Source: Ignavibacteria bacterium (GTDB lineage Bacteria > Bacteroidota > Ignavibacteria > Ignavibacteriales > Melioribacteraceae). Taken from it: a stretch of DNA of 11,695 bases. The stretch is from the NCBI GenBank assembly GCA_011049495.1, contig DSBF01000251.1, forward strand, positions 1 to 11,695. Direction: 5' to 3'. A model generated the notes under the pieces. The model had not been told where the DNA came from, did no database searches, and was given only the letters and a program-made list of their open reading frames with translations. The position numbers were made by a program, and so were the translations under genes. Below are positions 1-7,483 of this stretch, in pieces (positions within the stretch are counted from its first letter, which is position 1; every line of letters begins with the position of its first letter).

Positions 1-351
1 CTTAAGCTCTTTTATATTGATCGGTTTGAGAATATAGTCCGCTGCACCGGCTTTAACTGCTTTGATTCCGAATTCTTCGTGTGCGCTGACAAATACTACT
101 AAAAAATTTCGTGTATTGAATTCATCTAGAAAATCGAAACCGTTCAGCACCGGCATACTTATATCGAGAAAAACTACATCAGGTTTATGGAGGTCAACAA
201 GTTTTCTTGCAGCAACAACCGAATCAGCCAATCCTAGAATTTCAATTTCAGTGCAGTAGCTTTCGATGATCGCTTTAAGATTTTCTCTACCGTGAAGTTC
301 GTCATCGACTATAATGGCGGTTAGTTTTCTATGCAAATTCTGTGAACACAT
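1..351 (-). CDS. Response regulator receiver domain, probably LytTR-type (partial, 3' end outside window)
   Basis: Only the first 117 codons are inside the window, and they form an almost complete receiver (REC) domain. The acidic pair is D16-D17 (IIVDDE), the predicted phospho-acceptor is D63 (VVFLDISMP), the switch Ser is S89 (FVSAHE) and the conserved Lys is K109 (YILKPI). The wording around these residues (DELHGREN, FLDISMPVLNGFDFL, GAADYILKPINIKEL) is typical of LytR/AlgR-family regulators, which carry a C-terminal LytTR DNA-binding domain. That domain would lie beyond the left edge, so the subfamily is an inference. The ATG at 349-351 is the first possible start: an in-frame stop lies 9 bases upstream. 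The Shine-Dalgarno is weak. No kinase gene lies directly upstream. The rpmA terminator separates it from the previous gene, so it probably heads its own transcript. Confidence 0.88.
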   Translation of the reverse strand, partial: MCSQNLHRKLTAIIVDDELHGRENLKAIIESYCTEIEILGLADSVVAARKLVDLHKPDVVFLDISMPVLNGFDFLDEFNTRNFLVVFVSAHEEFGIKAVKAGAADYILKPINIKELK

Positions 352-701
352 AATCTCTTACTCTTTAATTTCCATCGCACTAAAAAATTCATTTGGTAAA
401 TTTTCACTCATTGAATTGAGCGTGCTGTATGTTCATCTATCCTTACAGATAATAATACAAATTATCCAAATAACAAATGCGAATTATTTATATCTATTAA
501 ACTCGTGTAATAGAAAATTATCTATAAGAAAAGTGAGAAAAATTTCCGTTAATTCTTTTTTCTAGAATCTTCAGAATCAGAAGTTTATTATAAGGGTTGT
601 TCAAAATATTGTGGAGAAAAAGTAGTTTGGTCTATTAGCATTATAAAAAATATCCACAGTTTCTATTGTTATATTTTTTACTTAGGAATGATATTTAAAT
701 C
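352..701. other. AT-rich intergenic region without a convincing gene
   Basis: This stretch of about 350 bases lies between the partial response regulator and the rpmA terminator. I see no open frame with coding character and no tRNA. It must contain the promoter of the response regulator gene, but no -35/-10 pair stands out. It holds three 9-mers that each differ by one base from the DnaA-box consensus TTATCCACA: 462-470 (plus), 610-618 (minus) and 650-658 (plus). The last two form an inverted TGTGGA/TCCACA pair. Their meaning is uncertain. Confidence 0.6.
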
Positions 702-730
702 AAAAAAGGCTGCCATTTTAAGGCAGCCCT
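702..730 (-). terminator. Rho-independent terminator of rplU-rpmA
   Basis: On the minus strand the arms GGCTGCC (728-722) and GGCAGCC (714-708) pair perfectly around the 7-base loop TTAAAAT. Six T residues (707-702) follow directly. A730 and G729 can extend the stem by pairing into the T tract. The structure begins about 25 bases after the rpmA stop codon, the expected place for an intrinsic terminator of this operon. Confidence 0.92.
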
Positions 731-754
731 TCGATCAAAAAATTATAAATAATT

Positions 755-1018
755 CTAATTAACGTTTTCAGCAGAAACGCTTACAAACTTACGGTCATTA
801 CGTTTGGTTTCAAACTTTACAAACCCGTCTATTGTAGAAAATAAAGTATCGTCTTTACCTTTCATAACATTTAATCCGGGGTGGAATTTTGTTCCCTTCT
901 GACGAACAATTATTGAACCAGCTGTAATTCTTTGTCCACCTGAAGCTTTAACTCCCAAATATTGCGGGTTGCTATCGCGACCGTTTCTTGACGAACCTTG
1001 ACCTTTTTTATGTGCCAT
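755..1018 (-). CDS. rpmA: 50S ribosomal protein L27
   Basis: Bacterial ribosomal protein bL27 is a large-subunit protein whose flexible N-terminal tail reaches toward the peptidyl-transferase centre. The 87 residues match the family length. The hallmark N-terminus is present (MAHKKGQGSSRNGRDSNP), followed by LGVKASGG, the segment GSIIVRQKGTKFHPG and a C-terminal beta-rich part (GFVKFE). The tail begins at once with AHKKG, so there is no cleavable N-terminal extension of the kind found in Firmicutes. The start is supported by GGAGG (1023-1027) four bases before the ATG. It lies 15 bases after rplU in the usual L21-L27 order and is closed by the hairpin terminator at 702-730. Confidence 0.98.
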   Translation of the reverse strand: MAHKKGQGSSRNGRDSNPQYLGVKASGGQRITAGSIIVRQKGTKFHPGLNVMKGKDDTLFSTIDGFVKFETKRNDRKFVSVSAENVN

Positions 1019-1033
1019 AATACCTCCGGAGTT

Positions 1034-1342
1034 CTATCCGATTTTTGTTACTTCAATTCTTGTAAGTTGTTGCTTGTGTCCTTTAAATCTTCTGTAAGAT
1101 TTTCTTCTTTTCTTTTTAAATACAATAACTTTTTCATCTTTTAAGTGTTCAAGAATTTTTGCTTGAACAGCTTTCCCGCTGATTGTCGGTGTACCAATTT
1201 CTGTTTTTTTACCGTCGGAAAAAAGTATTATCTGATCGAATGTTATTTCACTATCGACCTCCCCTTCTAAACGAGGGACATAATACTTGGTATTTTCCGA
1301 TACCTTAAATTGCTCACCTGCTATATTTACTACAGCAAACAT
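1034..1342 (-). CDS. rplU: 50S ribosomal protein L21
   Basis: Bacterial ribosomal protein bL21 binds 23S rRNA in the large subunit. The 102 residues fit the family (about 103). Features seen are the N-terminal FAVVNIAGEQFKVSE strand region, the KAVQAKILEHLKDEKVIVFKK segment, and the strongly basic stretch KKKRRKSYRRFKGHKQ followed by LTRIEVTKIG, the classic L21 C-terminal signature. A strong Shine-Dalgarno GGAGG lies six bases before the ATG. It is co-transcribed with rpmA downstream. A candidate promoter at 1377-1405 suggests expression independent of the upstream kinase gene, although read-through from that operon is possible because no strong terminator separates them. Confidence 0.98.
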   Translation of the reverse strand: MFAVVNIAGEQFKVSENTKYYVPRLEGEVDSEITFDQIILFSDGKKTEIGTPTISGKAVQAKILEHLKDEKVIVFKKKRRKSYRRFKGHKQQLTRIEVTKIG

Positions 1343-1348
1343 TTATTT

Positions 1349-1353
1349 CCTCC
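1349..1353 (-). promoter_or_regulatory. Ribosome binding site of rplU
   Basis: The minus strand reads GGAGG six bases before the rplU ATG, a perfect core Shine-Dalgarno. It fixes the rplU start and shows that this organism uses Shine-Dalgarno pairing for ribosomal protein genes, which many Bacteroidetes do not. Confidence 0.85.
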
Positions 1354-1376
1354 AATTCCTCTAAACAAGAGCCTTA

Positions 1377-1405
1377 AATATAAATATTCGTCTTTTATTT
1401 AGCAA
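1377..1405 (-). promoter_or_regulatory. Candidate sigma-70-type promoter of rplU-rpmA
   Basis: On the minus strand TTGCTA (1405-1400) and TATATT (1382-1377) are separated by exactly 17 bases and lie about 35 to 63 bases upstream of the rplU start. Each box has one or two differences from TTGACA/TATAAT. The region is very AT-rich, so a chance match is possible. The position between the kinase stop and rplU is where a promoter is expected. Confidence 0.45.
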
Positions 1406-1437
1406 TAAATTTATTATTAATTTTATTCCGATAAATT

Positions 1438-2469
1438 CTATTTCTTTAGAGCAAAAGAAAACTCACTTCCAACACCAATCGTACTAATAACCATAATTTT
1501 AGTACTATGTGCTTCCAAAATGTGCTTTACTATAGCTAATCCCAATCCAGATCCGCCAACCGCACGGGATCTTATTTTATCAACCCGGTAAAATCTTTCA
1601 AAAATTCTACCTAATTCAGATTCCGGTATTCCAATTCCTGTATCTTTTACAATTATTCTTCCCTTATCTTCCGATTCTTCGATTAAAACTTCAACTTTGC
1701 CTTTATCGGTATATTTAATTGCATTGGAGATTAAATTGACCATTACTTGTTTCAATCTAACTTTATCGCCGAATAATTCAAGCTTTGGTCTGATTTCACC
1801 TAAAAGCAGCTCGATTCCTTTTGCTTCGGCTAAATTTTTCATATTGTTCACAATTGTTTCAAAATACTCCTTAGCATTGAAATATCGAAAACTCATTCTC
1901 ATTTGACCCGATTCTATCATTGATATATCAATCAAATCATTAAGTAAATTATTCAGATTTTCTGAATGCGCAGCAGCTTTGAGTAGAAAATTCTTGTTTA
2001 CTTTAGGATCATTTATTGCGCCATCCAACAATGTTTCAATATACCCTTGAATTCCGAAAATAGGCGTTCGTAATTCATGCGAAACGTTTCCTAAAAATTC
2101 AGTTCTAACTTGCTCTAATTTTTTGAGATTCTCAATATCGTTTCTTGTCTTTAGAAACATAGCTTTTATTTCGTCTTCAAGATCAACCAAGCTGGTTGTT
2201 AGTTTGATCTCTTCGGCTGAATTAAATTGATTTTTTCTTATTGATTCTATTATGGATTTGATTTCCGAGATTTCAAGTTTTCTTTTTTTGCCGATTATAT
2301 ACAAAAGAATAAAAAGAAAGAGAAGAGTTATCAATGATAACGAAACGAATTGAGTTAGACTCAGAGCGTAAACAAATGAAAGGGAAAATAAAAATAATAC
2401 GAAGACAATAAAAATCTCAACGAAATAGATTTTTGACGCAGAAAGGTTCTGTTTGATTTTATTCCACAT
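1438..2469 (-). CDS. Membrane-bound sensor histidine kinase, PhoR-like
   Basis: Using the ATG at 2469 the protein has 343 residues. Two hydrophobic helices near the N-terminus (about residues 14-36 and 42-59) are joined by only a few residues, so there is almost no periplasmic sensor domain. A linker of about 60 residues leads to the HisKA dimerisation domain with H-box NVSHELRTP (H131). The HATPase domain follows with N-box VNLISNAIKY (about 244-253), G1 DTGIGIP (276-282), F-box FERFYR and G2 GSGLGLAIVKH. It would autophosphorylate at H131 and pass phosphate to the adjacent regulator, whose 3' end it overlaps by 11 bases. A GTG start at 2490 would add seven residues; neither start has a clear Shine-Dalgarno. 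The closest relatives are PhoR/ResE/WalK-type kinases, but no pst or phosphate genes are nearby, so the signal is unknown. Confidence 0.92.
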   Translation of the reverse strand: MWNKIKQNLSASKIYFVEIFIVFVLFLFSLSFVYALSLTQFVSLSLITLLFLFILLYIIGKKRKLEISEIKSIIESIRKNQFNSAEEIKLTTSLVDLEDEIKAMFLKTRNDIENLKKLEQVRTEFLGNVSHELRTPIFGIQGYIETLLDGAINDPKVNKNFLLKAAAHSENLNNLLNDLIDISMIESGQMRMSFRYFNAKEYFETIVNNMKNLAEAKGIELLLGEIRPKLELFGDKVRLKQVMVNLISNAIKYTDKGKVEVLIEESEDKGRIIVKDTGIGIPESELGRIFERFYRVDKIRSRAVGGSGLGLAIVKHILEAHSTKIMVISTIGVGSEFSFALKK

Positions 2470-3145
2470 TTTTAAATCGGTAACCAACACCTTTTATTGT
2501 TTCGATAAGATCGGCGTACTCACCTAATTTCTCGCGTATTTTTCTAACGTGAACATCAACAGTTCTTTCAACTACAAAAATATCAGAGCCCCAAACATCA
2601 GAAAGAATTTTTTCACGAATAAAAACTTTACCCGGCTGTGATGCCAAATATGCAAGTATCTCAAATTCTTTTTTGGGAAGAATTAAAGATTCGCCGTCGA
2701 GATGCACGGTATATCTTTCACGATCAATACGTAAGGGACCAATTTTTATCTTGTTTGCTTTTGACGGTGCTAAAGTAGTTATTCTTCTAAGATTAGATTT
2801 TACACGAGCTACTAATTTCTTAGGTGAAATAGGTTTTTGCACATAATCATCCGCTCCTAAATTCAAGCCGGTTATTTCATCAACCTCACTTGTTTTTGCC
2901 GTAAGGAACAATACCGGAGTATCTTTGAATTGATCTTTCTCCCGGATTTTCTTACAAGTTTGATATCCATCCAACTTCGGCATTAGTACATCAAGTATAA
3001 TTAGATCCGGATTCTCAGATAATTTTTCAAGTGCCTCCATACCATTGTATGCTTTAATAACATCAAATCCTTCTTGAATTAGATTATACTCTAGAAATTC
3101 TACAATGTCAGGTTCATCATCAACTAAAAGTATTTTGGGATTCAT
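2459..3145 (-). CDS. Response regulator, OmpR/PhoB family
   Basis: This cytoplasmic transcription regulator of 228 residues has two domains. The receiver domain (about 4-118) contains the acidic pair D9-D10 (LLVDDEPD), phospho-acceptor D52 (LIILDVLMPKLDG), switch T82 (LFLTAKT) and K104 (YVQKPIS). The winged-helix DNA-binding domain (about 132-226) shows LPKKEFEILAYLA, REKILSDVWG, the recognition helix RTVDVHVRKIREKL and the wing IKGVGYRF, all typical of PhoB/OmpR. It starts six bases after the oxidoreductase stop, with AAAGAT in the gap as a weak ribosome site, and its last codons contain the start of the kinase gene, which indicates translational coupling. It is the cognate partner of that kinase. 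The target genes cannot be read from this window. Confidence 0.95.
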   Translation of the reverse strand: MNPKILLVDDEPDIVEFLEYNLIQEGFDVIKAYNGMEALEKLSENPDLIILDVLMPKLDGYQTCKKIREKDQFKDTPVLFLTAKTSEVDEITGLNLGADDYVQKPISPKKLVARVKSNLRRITTLAPSKANKIKIGPLRIDRERYTVHLDGESLILPKKEFEILAYLASQPGKVFIREKILSDVWGSDIFVVERTVDVHVRKIREKLGEYADLIETIKGVGYRFKNVE

Positions 3146-3151
3146 ATCTTT

Positions 3152-4153
3152 TTATATTTTGATTTCTTTATTCTGTTGTGCCGATTTATAAAGTACCTCA
3201 ACCAACTTCATTCGTTTAAGTGCATCATCACTTGAAGACAGAATGGGGTTAATTCCGTTAATTGCTCCGATAAAATGTTTCAATTCATTTTCGTAAGATT
3301 TCTTAAACAAATCTTTCTTACCCGAAGAAGGAGTAGTTAAATCAATTTGAATTGAATCAATTCTCCTATAAGCATTAAGCGGATTTAAATGAGCAGTACC
3401 TTCGGAACCGAACGCTGTTAAATTAAAACCATCCGATTCGGAATGCAGGCTCCAACTTACATCAAAATTAATTACTGTTCCGTTTTTACTTCTAATAAAC
3501 CCAACGGCAGAGTCTTCAACATTCTTTGTGTTATGATGAAAGTTCTGAACCGATACACTTTGAATACCGGGGAAATCAATCAACCAAAGAGAAAGATCGA
3601 GAAGATTAATTCCAAGATCGAGAATTACTCCTCCGCCGGCTTCATTTTTTTTGAAAAACCATTTTTGTTCACTGCTTTGTTTCCGGAGCCAGCCGCATTT
3701 AATATAAAAAATATCTCCAAGTTCACCACTGTTTATAATGCTTTTAAGTAACATAGCATCGGGTCTAAACCGGAGATTCATACCAACCATTACTTTGCAG
3801 CTATACTTTTTTGCCGTATCATTTATTCGTCTTGCTTCTTCGTAGTTAAGTGCAATCGGTTTTTCGATTAACAAATCTTTCCCCGCTTTCAAAAAATCAA
3901 TTGCAATGTCATGGTGAGTGTTAGTGGGTGTGGCTATAATTGCTGCGTCAAATTCGGATTTTTCAATTAATTCTTTATAATCGGTGAAAGTATTTTTAAT
4001 TCCGAATTTTTCTGAAACAGTGTTAAGTCTATTTTTGTTTATTTCGGCAAGAGAAACTATTTCAACATCTTTTAGTTTGGATAAAATAGGTAAATGAATT
4101 AGCTGAGCTATTCCACCTAAACCGACAACTGCAAATTTTGTTACCTCTTTCAA
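3152..4153 (-). CDS. Gfo/Idh/MocA-family oxidoreductase
   Basis: This is a predicted NAD(P)-dependent sugar or cyclitol dehydrogenase-like protein of 333 residues, a normal length. The N-terminal Rossmann fold has the dinucleotide motif VVGLGGIAQ (about 9-17), an acidic residue after beta-2 (AEINKNR), ATPTNTHHDIA and the family signature LIEKPIALNYEEA (EKP at 97-99). The C-terminal substrate domain begins near residue 128. At the position where the family usually reads D-x-G-x-H-x-x-D, this protein reads DLGINLLD (179-186), so the usual catalytic His is Asn183. The start is TTG at 4153-4151, overlapping the dxs TGA stop as TTGA, with AAGAGG seven bases upstream; no better start precedes the Rossmann motif. 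The substrate cannot be assigned. It sits between dxs and the two-component genes in the same operon. Confidence 0.9.
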   Translation of the reverse strand: MKEVTKFAVVGLGGIAQLIHLPILSKLKDVEIVSLAEINKNRLNTVSEKFGIKNTFTDYKELIEKSEFDAAIIATPTNTHHDIAIDFLKAGKDLLIEKPIALNYEEARRINDTAKKYSCKVMVGMNLRFRPDAMLLKSIINSGELGDIFYIKCGWLRKQSSEQKWFFKKNEAGGGVILDLGINLLDLSLWLIDFPGIQSVSVQNFHHNTKNVEDSAVGFIRSKNGTVINFDVSWSLHSESDGFNLTAFGSEGTAHLNPLNAYRRIDSIQIDLTTPSSGKKDLFKKSYENELKHFIGAINGINPILSSSDDALKRMKLVEVLYKSAQQNKEIKI

Positions 4154-6069
4154 ACGGCTACCTCTTCTTTAATTCCTTTCCCTTTGCAAAAGATTTTAAT
4201 TTTATGAAAGATTCCTTCGGGATCAATATCAATCATTCGATGTAATTCTTTTTGTGTACCATGATCAATGAAATGATCCGGCAGCCCAATTCTGATAATA
4301 TCATTTTTATAATTATGATCTGAAAAATATTCTAAAACGGCGGATCCAAAACCTCCAACAATAGAATTTTCTTCGACAGTTACAATTTTATCAAAACGAT
4401 TAGCAAGGTTATCTAATAATTTTGTATCAAGCGGTTTGATAAATCTCATATTAACAACTTCAGCATTTATTCCGGCATTCTTTAAAAGATTGGCAGCTTT
4501 TATCGAGTATTCAACCATATTACCAACAGCAAGAATTGCTACATTCTCGCCTTGTAAAAGTACTTCTGCTTTTCCTACCTCGATAGCTTCAAAATTTGCT
4601 CTAAGTTTAGCTCCGGTACCTTCGCCACGTGGATATCTTATCGCAGAAGGTCCTTCAATTTTATTAACTGCAGTGTACATCATATCACGTAATTCTTGTT
4701 CATCTTTAGGAGCCATTACAACCATACCCGGTATCATTCTAAGATAAGATAAATCAAATGTACCATGATGTGTAGGACCATCGGCACCAACTAACCCGGC
4801 TCTATCAATTGCAAAGATAACTTTAAGCTTTTGCAAAGCAACATCGTGAATGATTTGGTCAAAAGCTCTTTGTAAAAAAGAAGAATATATTGCGGCAACC
4901 GGTATAACCCCTTGTGTTGCAAGTCCGGCAGCAAATGTAACCGCGTGCTCTTCAGCAATACCAACATCAAAATAATTTTTAGGGAATTCGCGTTGAAGAA
5001 TATCCAGACCGGTTCCATCGGGCATAGCTGCAGTAATACCTACGATGTTTGAATTTTCTTTAACTAAATCAACCATCGCATTTCCAAAAATTGAGGTATA
5101 TGATGGTTTACCTTCGGATTTTTTTATTGCCTTCCCGGTAATTTTATCAAAAGGGGTTGAAGCATGTAAACGCTGTACATGATCTTCGGCAGGTTTGTAA
5201 CCTTTTCCTTTTTCTGTTATTGCATGAACTAAAAGCGGTCCGGGGTAATCTTTTATATGCGTAAACAATTTAACAAGTTGTCCAACATTGTGCCCGTTAA
5301 CCGGTCCAAAATATCGAAACCCTAATGCTTCAAACAACATACCAGGTGTAATAACAGATTTAATACCTGATTCAAAACGAGCTGCAACTTTGCGAAGTCT
5401 ATCACCAAAATCATCCAACTTGCCGGTCAAATCCCAAATAGCTCCTTTCAATCTATTATACTCAGGATGAGAAATCATTTCCGTAAAATAATTTGAAATT
5501 TGCCATACGTTAGGAGCAATAGACATATTATTGTCGTTAAGAACAACAATTATATTCTTTTTAAGAATACCGCAGTTATTCATTGCTTCATAAGCCATAC
5601 CGCCAGTCATGGCGCCATCGCCAATAACGGCAATTACTTTTTTATTTGTTTGAACAATATCGCTTCCGGTAGCCATGCCCAAAGCAGCAGAAATTGAGGT
5701 AGATGCATGACCGGCGCCAAAGGCATCGTATTCACTTTCTGTACGTTTTAAAAAGCCACTCAAACCGTTTAATCTTCTTATTGTATGAAGTTGATCTCTT
5801 CTACCGGTAATAATCTTATGCGGATATGCTTGATGACCGGTATCCCAAACAATTAAATCATCGGGAGTGTTAAAAACTTTATGCAATGCTACAGTAAGTT
5901 CAACCGCCCCCAATCCACCGCCGAAATGCCCGCCTACCTGTGAAATTACATCAACCATATATTGACGAATTTCGGAACATAAACCTTTTAGTTCTACAAC
6001 AGAAAAATCTTTTATGTCCTTGGGGGAATCTACATTAAAGAGATATTTGTATTTTGTCTTGTCAACCAT
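4150..6069 (-). CDS. dxs: 1-deoxy-D-xylulose-5-phosphate synthase
   Basis: DXP synthase condenses pyruvate and glyceraldehyde 3-phosphate with thiamine diphosphate, the first step of the MEP pathway to isoprenoid precursors; DXP also feeds thiamine and pyridoxal synthesis. The protein is cytoplasmic. Its 639 residues match the family. Seen in order: VGGHFGGGLGAVELT with H48, DTGHQAYPHKIITGR (77-90), AGHASTSISAALG (119-131), the ThDP/Mg motif GDGAMTGG (150-157) followed by NDNNMSI, FGPVNGHN (254-261), the Glu motif GIAEEHAV (370-377) and DRAGLVGADGPTHHG (422-436). The transketolase C-terminal domain follows (about 485-625). A GAGG (6078-6081) eight bases before the ATG supports the start. It lies 16 bases after xseB and overlaps the next gene by four bases. 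The order xseB-dxs recalls the E. coli operon, though ispA is absent. Confidence 0.98.
   Translation of the reverse strand: MVDKTKYKYLFNVDSPKDIKDFSVVELKGLCSEIRQYMVDVISQVGGHFGGGLGAVELTVALHKVFNTPDDLIVWDTGHQAYPHKIITGRRDQLHTIRRLNGLSGFLKRTESEYDAFGAGHASTSISAALGMATGSDIVQTNKKVIAVIGDGAMTGGMAYEAMNNCGILKKNIIVVLNDNNMSIAPNVWQISNYFTEMISHPEYNRLKGAIWDLTGKLDDFGDRLRKVAARFESGIKSVITPGMLFEALGFRYFGPVNGHNVGQLVKLFTHIKDYPGPLLVHAITEKGKGYKPAEDHVQRLHASTPFDKITGKAIKKSEGKPSYTSIFGNAMVDLVKENSNIVGITAAMPDGTGLDILQREFPKNYFDVGIAEEHAVTFAAGLATQGVIPVAAIYSSFLQRAFDQIIHDVALQKLKVIFAIDRAGLVGADGPTHHGTFDLSYLRMIPGMVVMAPKDEQELRDMMYTAVNKIEGPSAIRYPRGEGTGAKLRANFEAIEVGKAEVLLQGENVAILAVGNMVEYSIKAANLLKNAGINAEVVNMRFIKPLDTKLLDNLANRFDKIVTVEENSIVGGFGSAVLEYFSDHNYKNDIIRIGLPDHFIDHGTQKELHRMIDIDPEGIFHKIKIFCKGKGIKEEVAV
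4161..4166 (-). promoter_or_regulatory. Ribosome binding site that supports a TTG start
   Basis: The minus strand reads AAGAGG within the last dxs codons, seven bases before the TTG at 4153-4151. This spacing, together with the TTGA stop/start overlap, is the main support for initiating the oxidoreductase at TTG. Confidence 0.6.
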
Positions 6070-6085
6070 CTAATTTACCTCAAAC

Positions 6086-6310
6086 TTATGATTCATTATC
6101 AAATTCATTTTCGAGTCGTGATTTTAACTCTGTTATCTTAACTTCGGCATCCTTCAGTTTATTATAACAAATTTTTGAGAGATTAATTCCCTCTTCATAC
6201 AACTTAATTGATTCATCCAAACCAATCTCGTCATTTTCAAGCAGGTCAGCAATTTCTTCAAGTCTTTTCAGTGAACTCTCAAAAGAATCCGTTTCTTTTT
6301 TCTTAGCCAT
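6086..6310 (-). CDS. xseB: Exodeoxyribonuclease VII small subunit
   Basis: XseB binds the C-terminal helical region of XseA in several copies to form exonuclease VII, which degrades single-stranded DNA from both ends. The 74 residues match the usual size (about 70-85). The core is the family signature: FESSLKRLEEIADLLEN, then GLDESIKLYEEGINLSKIC, then KLKDAEVKI, a two-helix coiled-coil hairpin. Its ATG overlaps the last codons and stop of xseA by 8 bases (ATGGCTAA), the common coupled arrangement that keeps the two subunits in proportion. The N-terminus is lysine-rich (AKKKETD). Confidence 0.97.
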   Translation of the reverse strand: MAKKKETDSFESSLKRLEEIADLLENDEIGLDESIKLYEEGINLSKICYNKLKDAEVKITELKSRLENEFDNES

Positions 6311-7481
6311 TTTTTATATGCACCTCATTATCATAAAACTTTAATTTGAAATCTGTATCATCATTAAAATGAATCGAACGAGTTACAAATTTACCGTTCT
6401 GTTTGACAAGTGTAAAACCTTTCTTTAAAGTTTTTTGGATGTCGAAACCTTCAAGTGATTTTTCCAAGTATTTCAAATTCTGAAGTTTATTTTTATATCG
6501 TTGAAAAATACTCTTTGAAATTGATGAGTATAAATTATCAATCGATTGCATACCGATATTTATTTTGTTTTCAATACTTCTAAAACCGTAGGAACGTAAT
6601 AGTACATTTACCGCTTCCTTGCTCTCCTCAATTTTGTTTATCATTGTTTCATTCAACTGATCACTATAATCTTTTAGTATATCTAAAATATCTTCTTTGT
6701 TTGGGGTTGCCAATTCGATTGCAGCAGACGGAGTAGGTGCTCTCAAATCAGCTACAAAATCCGTTATTGTAAAATCAATTTCATGCCCAACGCCGCTAAT
6801 AATTGGAATTCCCGATTCGAAAACAGCACGAGCAACAATTTCTTCATTAAAAGCCCACAGATCTTCCAATGAACCCCCGCCCCTCGCAATTATCAAAATA
6901 TCAATATCATTCCGTTTGTTGAATTCCCGAATTGCTTTTGCAATTAACTTTGCGGCACCTTCGCCTTGAACTTGAGTCGGAGCAACAACCAATTCTACAA
7001 TAGGATATCTTCTTGAAACAATATTAATAATATCGTTATAAGCAGCACTACCGGGACCTGTTATAATTCCGATTTTTTGAGGGAAAGATGGAATAGGTTT
7101 CTTAAATTGTTCATCGAACAATCCTTCGGCAGCCAGTTTAATTTTTAATCTCTCAAATGCAGCTTGAAGCTCTCCAACTCCAGCCGGTTTCATAGAACGG
7201 ACATCAATTTGATAGGTTCCGCGTGGCGGATAAACAGATATCTTTCCGTTCACTATGATTTTCATCCCGTCTTCGGGAGTGAAAAATACATAGCTGTTGA
7301 AACCTTTCCACATTGCACAGCTTATCTGTGCATTAGAATCTTTTAATGTAAAATACCAATGACCCGAAACATGCTGCTTGAAATTAGATATTTCTCCAAT
7401 GACACTAAGAGAATCAAAATTTGATTCTAATGTTTCGCGAATAACCGAAGTAAGTTCACTTACCGATTCATATTGCTGCAT
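6303..7481 (-). CDS. xseA: Exodeoxyribonuclease VII large subunit
   Basis: XseA is the catalytic subunit of exonuclease VII, which cuts single-stranded DNA into short oligonucleotides during repair. The protein has 392 residues, slightly shorter than the E. coli enzyme, mainly in the C-terminal helical part. Seen in order: an OB-fold (about 5-100; VIGEISNFKQHVSGHWYFTLKD), then the catalytic domain with KIGIITGPGSAAYNDI, the ARGGGSLEDLWAFNEE motif (199-214) and ISGVGHEIDFTITDFVADLRAPTPSAA, then a long coiled helical tail (about 262-350) for XseB binding. D150, R200, H233 and D236 keep the same mutual spacing as the residues reported as essential in E. coli XseA. The ATG follows the methyltransferase stop by two bases, with only a weak A-rich ribosome site. 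Confidence 0.97.
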   Translation of the reverse strand: MQQYESVSELTSVIRETLESNFDSLSVIGEISNFKQHVSGHWYFTLKDSNAQISCAMWKGFNSYVFFTPEDGMKIIVNGKISVYPPRGTYQIDVRSMKPAGVGELQAAFERLKIKLAAEGLFDEQFKKPIPSFPQKIGIITGPGSAAYNDIINIVSRRYPIVELVVAPTQVQGEGAAKLIAKAIREFNKRNDIDILIIARGGGSLEDLWAFNEEIVARAVFESGIPIISGVGHEIDFTITDFVADLRAPTPSAAIELATPNKEDILDILKDYSDQLNETMINKIEESKEAVNVLLRSYGFRSIENKINIGMQSIDNLYSSISKSIFQRYKNKLQNLKYLEKSLEGFDIQKTLKKGFTLVKQNGKFVTRSIHFNDDTDFKLKFYDNEVHIKNG

Positions 7482-7483
7482 GG

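Noticed and set aside
314..565. An 83-codon plus-strand open frame overlapping the start of the partial response regulator
   Set aside because: It is low-complexity Ile/Leu/Ser-rich translation of AT-rich DNA, has no ribosome site, and its 5' end overlaps a clear receiver domain on the other strand.
1406..1425. AT-only palindrome AATAAATTTATT after the kinase gene, considered as a terminator
   Set aside because: It has no GC pairs and no distinct T tract; such palindromes arise easily in DNA this AT-rich.
1438..3145. Assigning the two-component pair as PhoR-PhoB
   Set aside because: Domain architecture matches, but many kinases and regulators share it and there are no phosphate-uptake genes nearby.
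4436..5697. Several short plus- and minus-strand open frames inside dxs
   Set aside because: dxs is conserved along its whole length with all catalytic motifs, so these are reading-frame shadows.
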